The position numbers and the translations under genes were made by a program. Below are positions 11,005-18,900 of a stretch of DNA of 29,012 nt, piece by piece. The notes below the pieces were generated by a model. It saw nothing but the letters and a program-made list of their open reading frames with translations. It made no database searches and was not told the origin of the DNA. This DNA comes from Endothia cerciana (Eukaryota > Ascomycota > Sordariomycetes > Diaporthales > Cryphonectriaceae), in contig JALRMH010000101.1 of NCBI GenBank assembly GCA_026119935.1, positions 1 to 29,012 of the forward strand, given 5' to 3'. The stretch's first letter is position 1. Every line of letters begins with the position of its first letter.

Positions 11005-11209
11005 TGTGTCAGAACACCTATCACATAAGCCCGGCAGAGTCACAATGATATAGCGGGAACAGGCTGTCTGATTGATGGCTGCTGGGTGTCTGTTAGTACA
11101 GAGACTGATTCTTGCAGAGTGGAAAGAACTAGTGTGCCGAGTCGCTAGCTATTTGAAGGGGAATAGCCCGTGCGCTGCTAGCGCCGTTGGCGGACTGTTG
11201 TCGTGACAC
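11005..11209 (+). mobile_element. MITE family A, copy 1
   Basis: A 205-bp noncoding element flanked by TA (11,003-11,004 and 11,210-11,211). It starts TGTGTCAGAACACC and ends TTGTCGTGACAC; the ends are imperfect inverted repeats. The interior is shared with the copies at 12,143, 19,283 and 20,181-20,957. TA duplication and GTGTCA-type ends suggest mobilisation by a Tc1/mariner-class transposase. This copy is the least RIP-mutated of the family and has one GCTAGCGC unit near its right end. Confidence 0.85.
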
Positions 11210-11438
11210 TAGGTTTCCGACTCAGAAAATCGCAGCTGTTCGTCATCGCTCGTCCTAGTTACTGCCGTCCTAGTCCAATGCCCGATTAACCTGCCTACGT
11301 TGCACCATTGCACTTTTTCGCCAAGACGGCCCCTTCTTCGCCAGAGTTCGTAGCTGTATCGGGCGCAAGTGACCCGGCTCAATGTGTATAAAACATGCTA
11401 TAGAAAAGTGTAGGGAGGACGAATTCTGGGTTATTATA

Positions 11439-11486
11439 AGTCAAAGCCCCTCTTTGTTGGCACCCCTGAACAGCTACACTGCTACT
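11439..11486. repeat. Left terminal inverted repeat of the Fot1-like element
   Basis: AGTCAAAGCCCC, TTTGTTGGCACC and CTGAAC(A/G)GCTACAC blocks match the right end in inverted orientation. Confidence 0.9.
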
Positions 11487-12142
11487 TCTACCACTTCTAC
11501 TTTTATCGACTTTTCTCAACTAATTTTTATTCAGATAACTTTATCTTTTCACAGGACTTTGATATACCTAAAACGAAGCTATATACCGAATTTGAGCTTG
11601 CCTAGGCTATCGAGGCTATCGGGAAGGGCTTGTCACAGAAACAGGCTTTACGCAAGTACAGCATTCTAAGGTCTACTCTTCAACAACATCTAGCAGGAAG
11701 AGAATCGCATCAAACAGCCTATCAACACTAGCAAAGGCTCTCTTTTACTCAGGAAAAGAAGTTAGCTGAATAGATCTTTATTCAGGAAAGCCTAAGGCTC
11801 CTACCTAGCTACTCCGAACTCAAGCACTTTGCTCAGAGGATCCTCAAGGTCCAGAAAGACCTTTAAGAGCTAGGAAAGAGGTAGACTAAGGGCTTTTTAA
11901 AGAGAAATCCAGAGATATATGTTCGAAAGAATCGATAGATTACCTCTGAACGAATTAATAAAGCTATAACAGAGGTAATACAGCTTTAGTTTCGTCTTTT
12001 TAATCTTCTTCAAGTTCAAGCTATTAAGCTAGCTAATCGATAGGATATAGATAAGGCTAGGATAGTTAAAAGCTAAGAAGAGAATAAATTAGTCCTTAAT
12101 AGCTCTTCTTTATATTTAATTTATCGAAAAGAGCCTAGGTTA

Positions 12143-12352
12143 ATATCAGAACACTTATTATATAAGCCCGGCAGAGTTACAATAATATAGCGAGAATAGG
12201 CTGTCTGATTAATAGCTGCTAGGTGTCTGTTAGTACAGAGACTGATTCTTGCAGTATAGAAAGAATCAGTGTGCTGAGTTGCTGGCTATTTGAAGGGGAA
12301 TAGCCTGTGCGCTGCTAGCGCTGTTGTCCGCTAGCGCTGTTGTTGTGACAGT
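12143..12352 (+). mobile_element. MITE family A, copy 2, inside the transposase gene
   Basis: A 210-bp copy with TA on both sides (12,141-12,142 and 12,353-12,354). Removing the element and one TA restores the transposase frame, YRKEPRLRS followed by TAG (Trp) and TFFLKC. That fixes the element borders and the TA target-site duplication. Its right end has two GCTAGCGCTGTTGT units. Confidence 0.92.
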
Positions 12353-12564
12353 TAAGGTCTTAGACCTTTTTCCTCAAGTGTATCTCTGCTACAGGTGCTT
12401 ATTTTGTTCCTTTAATAATTTTCAAAGAGAAAACAGTTTAATAATAATAATTTCCTCTCCTTTTAGACTCTTTTAAAAGCTAATAGTTTATATCTATAAG
12501 AAACAAATAAACTAATAATACTATAACACTTAAATAGCTAGAAAAGATCTTTATTTTAAGCAGC

Positions 12565-12777
12565 TGTTAGTAAAGCTTGTAGATCTGAATTATATAAATC
12601 AGCTTATCAAGTGCCTTTAGTTAAAAGCCTGTATTATAATATAATAGCTAATACTTAAAGTCTAAGCCTAAAGTTTTAAACTTAAAGCTAGTAGGCTTCT
12701 CTTTTATATAGATAGCTAGCCTTAGTTAGCTCTTAACCTTTAGCTCTGTCACTTTATAACACTTGCTACTTGTAATA
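12565..12777 (-). repeat. 3' LTR of the gag-only element
   Basis: 213 bp, direct repeat of 14,163-14,375. It adjoins the polypurine tract and the GCAGC target duplication at 12,560-12,564. Confidence 0.9.
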
Positions 12778-12833
12778 ACTATCTCCCCCTTCGTGCGATT
12801 TGCCTTTGAATCGGATCCGAAGCCCTCTTAATA

Positions 12834-13188
12834 ATTTCCTAAGCACTAGACAGCCTTCAGATCAATAGTTTCTAAAGCACTAGACAGCCTCTTCAGTCTT
12901 CCTTAATACTAGACAAGTTTCATCAGTTTCCTAAGCACTAGACAGCTTTTAAATTAATAGTTTTTAAAGCACTAGACAGCCTTATTAGTCTTTCTTAACA
13001 CTAGACAGTTTTAACAGCTTCTTAAGTACTAGATAGCCTCCTCAGATTAATAGTTTCCTAAGTACTAGACAGCCTTCAGATCATCAGTTTCCTAAGCACT
13101 AGATAGCCTTTAGATTATTAGTTTCCTAAGCATTAGACAGCCTTCAGATTATCAGTTTTCTAAATACTAAACAGCCTTTATCGTGTTT
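12834..13188. repeat. Minisatellite of about 11 units within the gag-only element
   Basis: About 11 imperfect units of 28 to 36 bp built around (C/T)CTAAG(C/T)ACTAGACAGCC(T)TT followed by CAGAT(C/T)A(A/T)TAGTTT. The array fills the space between the 3' LTR side and the gag zinc-knuckle region. It is not continued by the gag frame. Confidence 0.9.
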
Positions 13189-13189
13189 C

Positions 13190-14125
13190 CTAATATTGCT
13201 GTAAAATATAGCCCTTCTTACTACAAATTTAACACTTTATCTCTGATAAATCAGGTTTAGTTTACTAGCGCTTAGCTAGTGTTTCAGACTCCTAGTCCTG
13301 AGCAGAGTTTGCTTTTTTACTGTTGTTAAGGGTCTCTGATATACCTATTTCCCGCTCTCTCTAGGATTTCTATAATCTAGTTGCAAAAGTAACCAGCTCG
13401 TCTCTTATTTTAGGAATCATTAGCAAAGCTTCATCGATATGCTAGATAAGTGTCGGCAAGAGCTTAGTATATAGCTTATATAAATAGATTATTTTGTCTT
13501 GCTCTCGAGGTAGGTAGCCTTTTAAGGATTCGATGTAGTTTCAGAAGGCAGAAGGGCTTTGGTTAGGTCTCTAAATAGCTTTCTCTAGCTGTTTAACAAT
13601 TTGAGGGATTGCATCGATTTCTAAGGCTTTAAAGGACTAGGTTCGAAATTTGTCCTAGGTTGCTTAATCTTTACTACGTTCTCGATTCTATTTCGCTCAG
13701 AGGTTGCTGTTAATATAGTCTGTAGCAAGGGGGATTTTTTATAAATCAAAGTAGTAACAGCAGGGTGCTCTGTTAAATACCTGCTAAAGATCTGCTAGCT
13801 AGTTATTACGCTATTGAAATAAGGATGAAATAGCTAGCTTAGTGATATTTTTGACTTTAATTTCAGGCTTAGACGAATCAGACGAGTTGCTAGATCTTCG
13901 CTAGCGTCTTGATGAAGTAGAGCGACTAGATTGCTGTCGGTCTAAGGCTTAAAAGGAGCTGCAAAGGCTAGCTGCTTTGTCCTGAAGCTCTTTAAAACAA
14001 TATAGGCAGACTATTTCAGCCTTAAATTGCTGTATAAAAAGCTGATTTTAAGCTAGTTTGTTAGTAGCTGAATATAAAGCTGATGATTTGATAGCGTCTT
14101 GCTAGCGAGTTGCTCTTAGAGGCAT
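13190..14125 (-). pseudogene. Gag of the nonautonomous LTR element, RIP-mutated
   Basis: Nucleocapsid/capsid-type protein. The frame starts at an ATG (14,125) and runs about 310 codons with TAG/TAA where Gln or Trp fits. It contains a Ser/Arg-rich stretch (SSRSTSSRR) about 70 residues in, a central helical capsid-like region, and at the end (13,194-13,235) a mutated CCHC knuckle. The knuckle reads C, stop, I, C, then KKGY and a final Tyr; His and the last Cys have become Tyr. No polymerase frame follows. Confidence 0.75.
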
Positions 14126-14162
14126 TTTAATTAAAGTAACTTTTAAAAGAAGTATTAGAAAT

Positions 14163-14375
14163 TATTAGTAAAGCCTGTAAATCCGAATTATATAAGTCAG
14201 CTTATTAAGTACCTTTAGCTAAAAGCCTATATTATAATGCAATAGCTAATACTTAAAATCTAAGCTTAAAGTCTTAAGTTTAAAGCTAATAAGCTTTTCT
14301 TTTATATAGATAACTAGCTTTAGCTAGCTTTTAACTTTTAGCTTTATTACCTTATAATACTTGCTATTTATAATA
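14163..14375 (-). repeat. 5' LTR of the gag-only element
   Basis: 213 bp, equal in length to the other LTR and differing mostly by C/T and G/A transitions, as expected when RIP struck both copies unevenly. Followed by the GCAGC target duplication. Confidence 0.9.
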
Positions 14376-15245
14376 GCAGCATATTAGCAGACTCTTTAAA
14401 AGCTAAATTATTAGTTTTAAATAGCTATAAAAGCTATATAACTAATAAGTTTATATAATAATATTATTAAAATAACATCTTATTAATTTACCTCTTTTCT
14501 TATATTTTTTATATACTTTAACCTTTTAATTTAGAGGTTTTCTTATCTTTTAAGAGGGTATATAGATGAAAAATCAGTTATATAAGCTAATAAAGAGATT
14601 TAATAATATTAGAGAAGTATTTATTTCTTAAAAACTATTGCAAAGCTTATTTAGAAGGTCTCTCTAGCTAGAATATTAAGTTAAGATAGAAAGCTTTTAG
14701 TTTATAGCCTATCAGACTCTTTAAGCTACTTCTAAGCTCTCTTCTCCTTGAAAATACTCTTCAGCATATTCAGACCAGGGCAAATTCAAGTTCAATAGCA
14801 TTAACAGCACCTCAGCTTACCTAGAAAGCCTCCTCAAGCCTACTAGCTATCTTTTCAACTCTTCGCAAGGCTAAAGATCTATACTACTAGCTACAGAAGA
14901 ATCAGCATTAACTTTCATCAGCCCTAATGCAATAAATATTCTTTAGAAAGATATAAAAAGCATTTAATAAAAAGGATATTGAACTAGCAAAGGCCCTAGA
15001 GAAGAATAAGGCACTAGAAAGGCAGGCTGAGGCTAGAAGGCTAACTAAAAGAAGAAAGGTGGATACAAGCCCGAATTCGAGGTTTGCAGATATTGAAGAT
15101 ATACAGAGGGCTTAAAATGCAGTTAATAGAAACGCTGATAGTCAGGATGAATAGAGCGATGTAGAGTTACCTACTGATGAGGAGGACTGTATTATAGTGG
15201 GTGAATAGGAAGAGAAATATATATAAAACAATATATATATAGGTT

Positions 15246-15307
15246 GGCGGTGTAGCCGTTCAGAGGTGCCAACAAGGGGGGGGTGCCAACAAGGGGGGGC
15301 TTTGACT
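15246..15307. repeat. Right terminal inverted repeat of the Fot1-like element, with internal 17-bp duplication
   Basis: Matches the left terminal repeat but has GGTGCCAACAAGGGGGG twice in a row (15,265-15,281 and 15,282-15,298), which the left end has once. Confidence 0.9.
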
Positions 15308-15429
15308 TAGTTAATCCTGCGATGGATAACTCCGTTGATAGTCCAATATTATCGCCCTTTTCTAGACATCGGTACGCCTCTATTCAACCTTCCCTAAATC
15401 CTGGTGCAGAACGATTGATGATCTCTGGC

Positions 15430-17118
15430 CTACGTGTCCTCGGGCGACAACAGCCTGACTTTCTTTGCTCCCTCGCTGGGCATCCGCATCCTGTCTTCTC
15501 TGTCCAGCTCCCTCCTGCTCAACAAGGGTCTCCAGGCTCCGTGGCAGAGGGCTTCCGCTACGCTCGGTCGAGCGACTGGGTCCCACGACAACATGGACAG
15601 CAAGAGATCGCAGAAAGGCTGCGTGATCCTGCCTTCCGATTGAATCTGCTTTACGACCCGGAGCAAGAGCTCGTGTTCCGACTCCTGGTCGACTTTGGCC
15701 GGGTGCAGCGGATCTTGGTCCGATGTACCCGGCTGTTGCGGGGTGTAGTCCGCCCTGAAGGCGTAGATCCACGAGACTGCGAGTGCCCACACGTCTGCCT
15801 TATCTCTGAATGGCTTCTCCTGACTGCTTCCCCAGACCTCAGGTGCAACCCATGGGCCGGCCGGAGGCTCCCCCCACCTGTGGGGACCGTGCTGGATGCT
15901 GGAAAGGCTGGACAGTGCTGCCCGCATGGGCAACTGCCAAGGGTGCCGAACTGCTACTGCTGAGGCCAGCCCTGCTGTCTGCGGGTCTGGCAGAAGCACT
16001 AGGGACCGCGGCCGAATCCTACCGTGAATCATCGCCCTGTGATGGATTTCTCTGAGGCCAGTGAGCGTCTGGTAGCACAAGTCTACCCTGGTCTCCAACT
16101 CCAGGTGCTGCCAGCACAGGGAAGCGAAGTCCAACTCAGCAAGTGGGCGGATGTAGTAGATTTGCTCCTGGTCATCGGGCCTCTTGCACGGTCTACCAAG
16201 CCGGCATGGTGGCGACAGTCCATGTTCGCACCAGCTCTCGATCTTCCCGAGCACGCCTTGGCAGGTTTCGCCGAACGTGGTGGCAATCTCGAGCTCATGA
16301 ACCACGCTCGACCGTGTCTTGTCCGTGTAATCCAGCCGCTTCAACGCGACAGGCCTGCCGTCATGAAGCCGGACGCCTGAGTGGACCGAGCTGCAGGCAT
16401 CCCGACAGAGTATTTGATGTACCCAAATGTGCCCGCATATCCGCTGTTTTGGGGAAGGAAACATGTCCAGGTGTGACGAGGGATAGGCTCCCTGTTCGAG
16501 AAGCATATCATCGCGCCTGATCCTGAGGGATTCTAGCTGTTCAGGACTCAGGTCCACAAAGTCTAGCGAGAAGTCATACTCGCCCAAGCGAAGCCGGTTG
16601 GTCCTCCTGAGGAGCACGCAAGACGCGCCGCTGGGGCTGCCCCTGTGAACGGTGATGTTGTCATCGAGGTGGACTGTGGGCTTCTCGCAGAGGCTGCGGA
16701 GGGTAAGGACGCCAGAGGCGGGGTGGAAATATATCTGAGCGTGAACGGCGCCAATGGATCGGCGGGCGCGTCTGACGCCCGTAACGCTAGAGGGCGGGCA
16801 GAGGAGAAGTTCGACACCCGTCCCCCGTCTCTGAGACAGTCCAGTCTTCCAGGACAGGCCGGAGCCGACACGCCAAGTGCCCGGTCTCGGATAGTTGAGC
16901 GATCCCGTCGGAAGTTCAAGCTTGATCTCGTAGCCAATGTCATCATTACCCGTGGTCACCAGGCACTCAGAGAGATAGGTATTTGGCCGAGAATGCTCCT
17001 GCACTGCTGCCAGGAGGTGGACGGCGGCAGCGTTACTAGCGAGCAGGGTCGCAAAATGCATATTTTCGCGGTCTCCCCTAGTACGGCCAGTACTGGGTCC
17101 TGAGTACGATGGCAACAT
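15430..17118 (-). CDS. FHA-domain pseudokinase (Rad53/Chk2-like architecture, catalytically degenerate)
   Basis: Probable phosphothreonine-reading scaffold with a dead kinase fold. From the ATG at 17,118 it has 562 residues. The FHA domain is at about 82-187: WRVGSG for the first strand, RRSIGAVHAQI for the Ser/His phosphate-binding loop, then NRLRLGEYDFSLDF. A kinase-like domain spans about 235-535. It keeps the VAIK lysine (VALKRL, K260), an alpha-C Glu (HELEIA), APE (VAPEVW near 425), DVWALAVSW and the late Arg (DPVARPS). It lacks a Gly-rich loop, has HGRIRPRS where HRDLKPxN belongs (near 365), and has no DFG. Hence a pseudokinase. The frame runs upstream to a TTG at 17,211 through an 11-C tract, and a donor-like GTACGT lies at 17,213, so a longer spliced N-terminus is possible. 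Met at 17,061 is a second choice of start. Rad53/Chk2 is the nearest architecture I can name; orthology is not claimed. Confidence 0.8.
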   Translation of the reverse strand: MLPSYSGPSTGRTRGDRENMHFATLLASNAAAVHLLAAVQEHSRPNTYLSECLVTTGNDDIGYEIKLELPTGSLNYPRPGTWRVGSGLSWKTGLSQRRGTGVELLLCPPSSVTGVRRARRSIGAVHAQIYFHPASGVLTLRSLCEKPTVHLDDNITVHRGSPSGASCVLLRRTNRLRLGEYDFSLDFVDLSPEQLESLRIRRDDMLLEQGAYPSSHLDMFPSPKQRICGHIWVHQILCRDACSSVHSGVRLHDGRPVALKRLDYTDKTRSSVVHELEIATTFGETCQGVLGKIESWCEHGLSPPCRLGRPCKRPDDQEQIYYIRPLAELDFASLCWQHLELETRVDLCYQTLTGLREIHHRAMIHGRIRPRSLVLLPDPQTAGLASAVAVRHPWQLPMRAALSSLSSIQHGPHRWGEPPAGPWVAPEVWGSSQEKPFRDKADVWALAVSWIYAFRADYTPQQPGTSDQDPLHPAKVDQESEHELLLRVVKQIQSEGRITQPFCDLLLSMLSWDPVARPSVAEALCHGAWRPLLSRRELDREDRMRMPSEGAKKVRLLSPEDT

Positions 17119-17508
17119 CTTGACGCTTGCCACTGGGTAGACGACGTTTGGGGGGGGGGGTTCAGGCTTGGGGTCCAAACTTGAAAAAGTAGCAAAACTG
17201 GCTCGGTACAACGTACCTGGAACATAATTGGGGTCCGGCGTCTATATGATGATATCTTAGGCGGGTACGGAGCATGCCAAGGCGTGCCGAAGTGCACGCA
17301 GCTTTGCGGGGTTTTGGCCGGAGATCATCGCCCGTCCATTGCCTGATATGCCCATGCTGTTAGGCGGGTGGGTTACATAAGGTGTGTGTGGTCCACCACC
17401 CCATGGTCCGTCCCCGCTGCGCAACCTCATCACGCGCAATCTCCCCCTAACAACAGCACGCCTATAGAAATATTTCTATTCACGGCAAGCGACGACGACT
17501 GAAGGAAA
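17119..17508. promoter_or_regulatory. Shared upstream region of the divergent gene pair
   Basis: The two genes are transcribed away from each other from this 390-bp interval, so it must carry both promoters. It contains an 11-bp G run (17,150-17,160, C on the pseudokinase strand) and the palindrome at 17,464-17,479. Core promoter elements cannot be assigned with certainty. Confidence 0.5.
17464..17479. promoter_or_regulatory. Perfect 16-bp palindrome upstream of the basic-protein gene
   Basis: ATAGAAATATTTCTAT is its own reverse complement and lies 29 bp before the ATG at 17,509. Its position suits a dimeric regulator site or a 5'-UTR element. It contains GAA and TTC separated by four bases, not two as in a canonical heat-shock element. 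Confidence 0.45.
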
Positions 17509-18396
17509 ATGGCCAAACGTCGAGCAACCCAAGCCTTTGAGGAGGTGTCCTCGTCAGCCCCCGCGCTGAAGAGATTGCGCAAGGCCGACGTGACGAAGAC
17601 CACACCGGCCACCGGCGAGACAGGCTCGTCGCCACGTGCAGCCCGTCCTAGGGCTCCTAAACGAAAGGCAGCGGAGGCCCTCGAAGAAGTTGACGGGCCT
17701 TCCCTGCTGCCTAAGAGAGGAAAGACAGACTCTAGTCTTGCACGCAGATCCGAGCTGGCGGCAGCGGAGGCAAAACGGGACCAGTGGCGGAGACAGGTAC
17801 GCGAAGCGGTAAAGCGAGCACATCATCATCTCCGCGAAGTACAAGACGACTACATCACAGACCGATTGAATCATGATCGTTTCCCGAGCCCTGCGCTATC
17901 TGACGAGGGCTTCGATGTTCCTGCGGACGCGGAGGTTACACCTATCATGCTTGGCCTCGAGGACAACGACCCGCGAATCGAGGTCGTTTTTGGGTCCGAC
18001 TATGCCCATCGTCTCAGCGAGCGCATCAGAAACTATCCCCCGGTCCAACCTTGGCGACCTGCAAGCATGTCCTTCTTGCCTTCCGACACCGAGGACGATG
18101 TGCCTGACGGCAGCAGACCATCTGCGCCCGCGACGGTAACTGCGGCAGGCCAAGAGCCTCTTCACAACCACCAGCGACCAACCCGCACCCGACAGCGCGG
18201 CCGTCGACAGCGACCTCACAGCAACGACACCCCTAATACATCGCGCGCCGAACCACATCTCAGATCGCTTGACAACTCTTTACATGCTTCTTCCCAATTG
18301 AGGCAGACAAGGCGGATAAGACAGACAAGGCAGACAAGGCAGAACAAGGTGTTCTACGAGCTCGATCATCACGGTGTAGCGCAGGTATTTGCATGA
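17509..18396 (+). CDS. Basic, probably nuclear, low-complexity protein with duplicated KR-rich motif
   Basis: An intact 295-residue frame starting at an ATG in good fungal context (GGAAAATGGCC). Family not recognised. The N-terminus holds two related modules, residues 3-26 and 51-73, each KR(R/K)A, then a short helix with A(F/L)EEV, then a KR(L/G) cluster. Each ends look like nuclear localisation signals, so nuclear location is inferred. Residues 77-125 are charged and probably helical, 126-210 acidic and Ser/Pro rich, 215-245 Arg rich. Near the C-terminus a repeated RQTRQ stretch (about 267-282) comes from a tandem AGACAAGGC DNA repeat. No catalytic motif, signal peptide or membrane span. 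It is divergently paired with the FHA-pseudokinase, which suggests co-regulation; direct interaction is speculation. Confidence 0.7.
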   Translation: MAKRRATQAFEEVSSSAPALKRLRKADVTKTTPATGETGSSPRAARPRAPKRKAAEALEEVDGPSLLPKRGKTDSSLARRSELAAAEAKRDQWRRQVREAVKRAHHHLREVQDDYITDRLNHDRFPSPALSDEGFDVPADAEVTPIMLGLEDNDPRIEVVFGSDYAHRLSERIRNYPPVQPWRPASMSFLPSDTEDDVPDGSRPSAPATVTAAGQEPLHNHQRPTRTRQRGRRQRPHSNDTPNTSRAEPHLRSLDNSLHASSQLRQTRRIRQTRQTRQNKVFYELDHHGVAQVFA

Positions 18397-18844
18397 ATTA
18401 CGGGCCAAGGGGCCGAAGGAAGGTCGCCACCAGGCTCCCACAATCCATTGCTAAGCGCTGCAGTTGCTGCGGACATACCCACTAACCTGGCAGGGCCGGG
18501 GGCAGCGGGCAGTCGCAAAGCAATGCTCGCCCATGCTTATCAGCCTGGGGAGGGATCCAGACATGGTTGTTAGTCTAACAGGGTCGGAGGCAGCGGCGTA
18601 GTCTGGAAACCTTCAGCTTGGGATGTCTCGCACCTGGTCGTTATCCTGGATGCAGCAGCATGGTCTCGGACTCAATGTCGGATGCGGGTTGCGGGAATCT
18701 TGGTGTCGTCCTTCACGATCTTCATACCAGGATAGTGATGTTTCTGCCAGCATCCAGAGGTGGCGCCCAGCGGGGCTGACTTGAATTTATAATTTACTCG
18801 CTTGCAACACGCAGCCATCACTCTCTGGGTACATTTTAGGACGT
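18397..18844. other. GC-rich region downstream of the basic-protein gene; no gene seen
   Basis: Contains two similar GGCAG/GGGGGCAGCGG-type stretches (about 18,488-18,512 and 18,580-18,600) but no usable frame. It probably includes the 3' UTR. Confidence 0.5.
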
Positions 18845-18900
18845 CTAACGTTAGGCGTATAGCCCGGCCCCGGCTATAGATTTAGCCTAGGCGCCTAGTA
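18845..18900. repeat. Cluster of short palindromes at the GC-rich/AT-rich border
   Basis: CTAACGTTAG, then TATAGCC pairing with GGCTATA around CGGCCCCG, then the perfect 12-bp palindrome CTAGGCGCCTAG follow one another just where composition drops into RIP-affected DNA. Confidence 0.5.

Larger units (their letters stand above)
12565..14375 (-). mobile_element. Gag-only (nonautonomous) LTR retroelement
   Basis: Two direct LTRs of 213 bp each (12,565-12,777 and 14,163-14,375) begin TGTTAG or TATTAG and end in TAATA, originally TG to CA. A perfect 5-bp target duplication GCAGC lies at 12,560-12,564 and 14,376-14,380. A polypurine tract beside the left LTR (12,778-12,792, GAAGGGGGAGATAGT on the minus strand) shows that the element runs on the minus strand. 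The interior is only 1,385 bp: a gag frame and an array of short repeats, with no protease, reverse transcriptase or integrase. Movement would need enzymes from another element. Similar LTR-end sequence near 5,107-5,180 points to a further copy. Confidence 0.9.
11564..15208 (+). pseudogene. Transposase of the Fot1-like element, in three segments, inactivated
   Basis: Cut-and-paste transposase of the pogo/Fot1 branch of Tc1/mariner. The segments 11,564-12,142, 12,355-12,564 and 14,381-15,208 join in one frame when the MITE with one TA and the LTR element with one GCAGC are removed. In order they show a psq-type helix-turn-helix (GLSQKQALRKYSILRSTL), a CENP-B-type second helix-turn-helix (KGFLKRNPEIYVRKNR), the DDE region (ISATGAYFVPLIIFK, then LVLNSYKSY where LIVDGHGSH is usual) and a Glu/Lys-rich coiled C-terminus with KRRKVDTSPNSRFADIE. 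The initiator ATG is now ATA, and many Gln and Trp codons are TAG or TAA. The first catalytic Asp region reads DIDKARI and the second Asp is Asn, so the active site is gone. Confidence 0.92.
11439..15307 (+). mobile_element. Fot1/pogo-type DNA transposon, dead, carrying two later insertions
   Basis: Terminal inverted repeats beginning AGTCAAAGCCCC (left, 11,439-11,486; right, 15,246-15,307 read on the minus strand) are flanked by TA at 11,437-11,438 and 15,308-15,309. Without the MITE (12,143-12,352) and the LTR element (12,565-14,375 plus its duplicated target), about 1.84 kb remain, the usual size of Fot1-like elements. One transposase frame fills the interior. The order of events is readable: Fot1-like insertion first, then the two secondary insertions, with RIP affecting all. 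The right end lies 122 bp from the stop of the FHA-pseudokinase gene. Confidence 0.92.

Noticed and set aside
10710..11048. Plus-strand frame of 112 residues
   Set aside because: Its last part is MITE sequence beginning at 11,005, and its first part is unrecognised.
11382..11669. Plus-strand frame of 95 residues with ATG
   Set aside because: It crosses the left end of the Fot1-like element and is out of frame with the transposase, which is the real frame there.
12834..13188. CRISPR-like array
   Set aside because: Units are imperfect and contiguous without unique spacers, in a eukaryotic retroelement; it is a minisatellite.
15283..15963. Plus-strand frame of 226 residues
   Set aside because: Begins in the transposon's terminal repeat and lies antisense to the FHA-pseudokinase gene.
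16645..17103. Plus-strand frames antisense to the FHA region
   Set aside because: Shadows of a GC-rich coding sequence on the other strand.
17464..17479. Heat-shock element
   Set aside because: GAA and TTC are four bases apart where the canonical unit has two, so only the palindrome is claimed.
17896..18258. Minus-strand frame of 120 residues
   Set aside because: Antisense shadow of the basic-protein gene.
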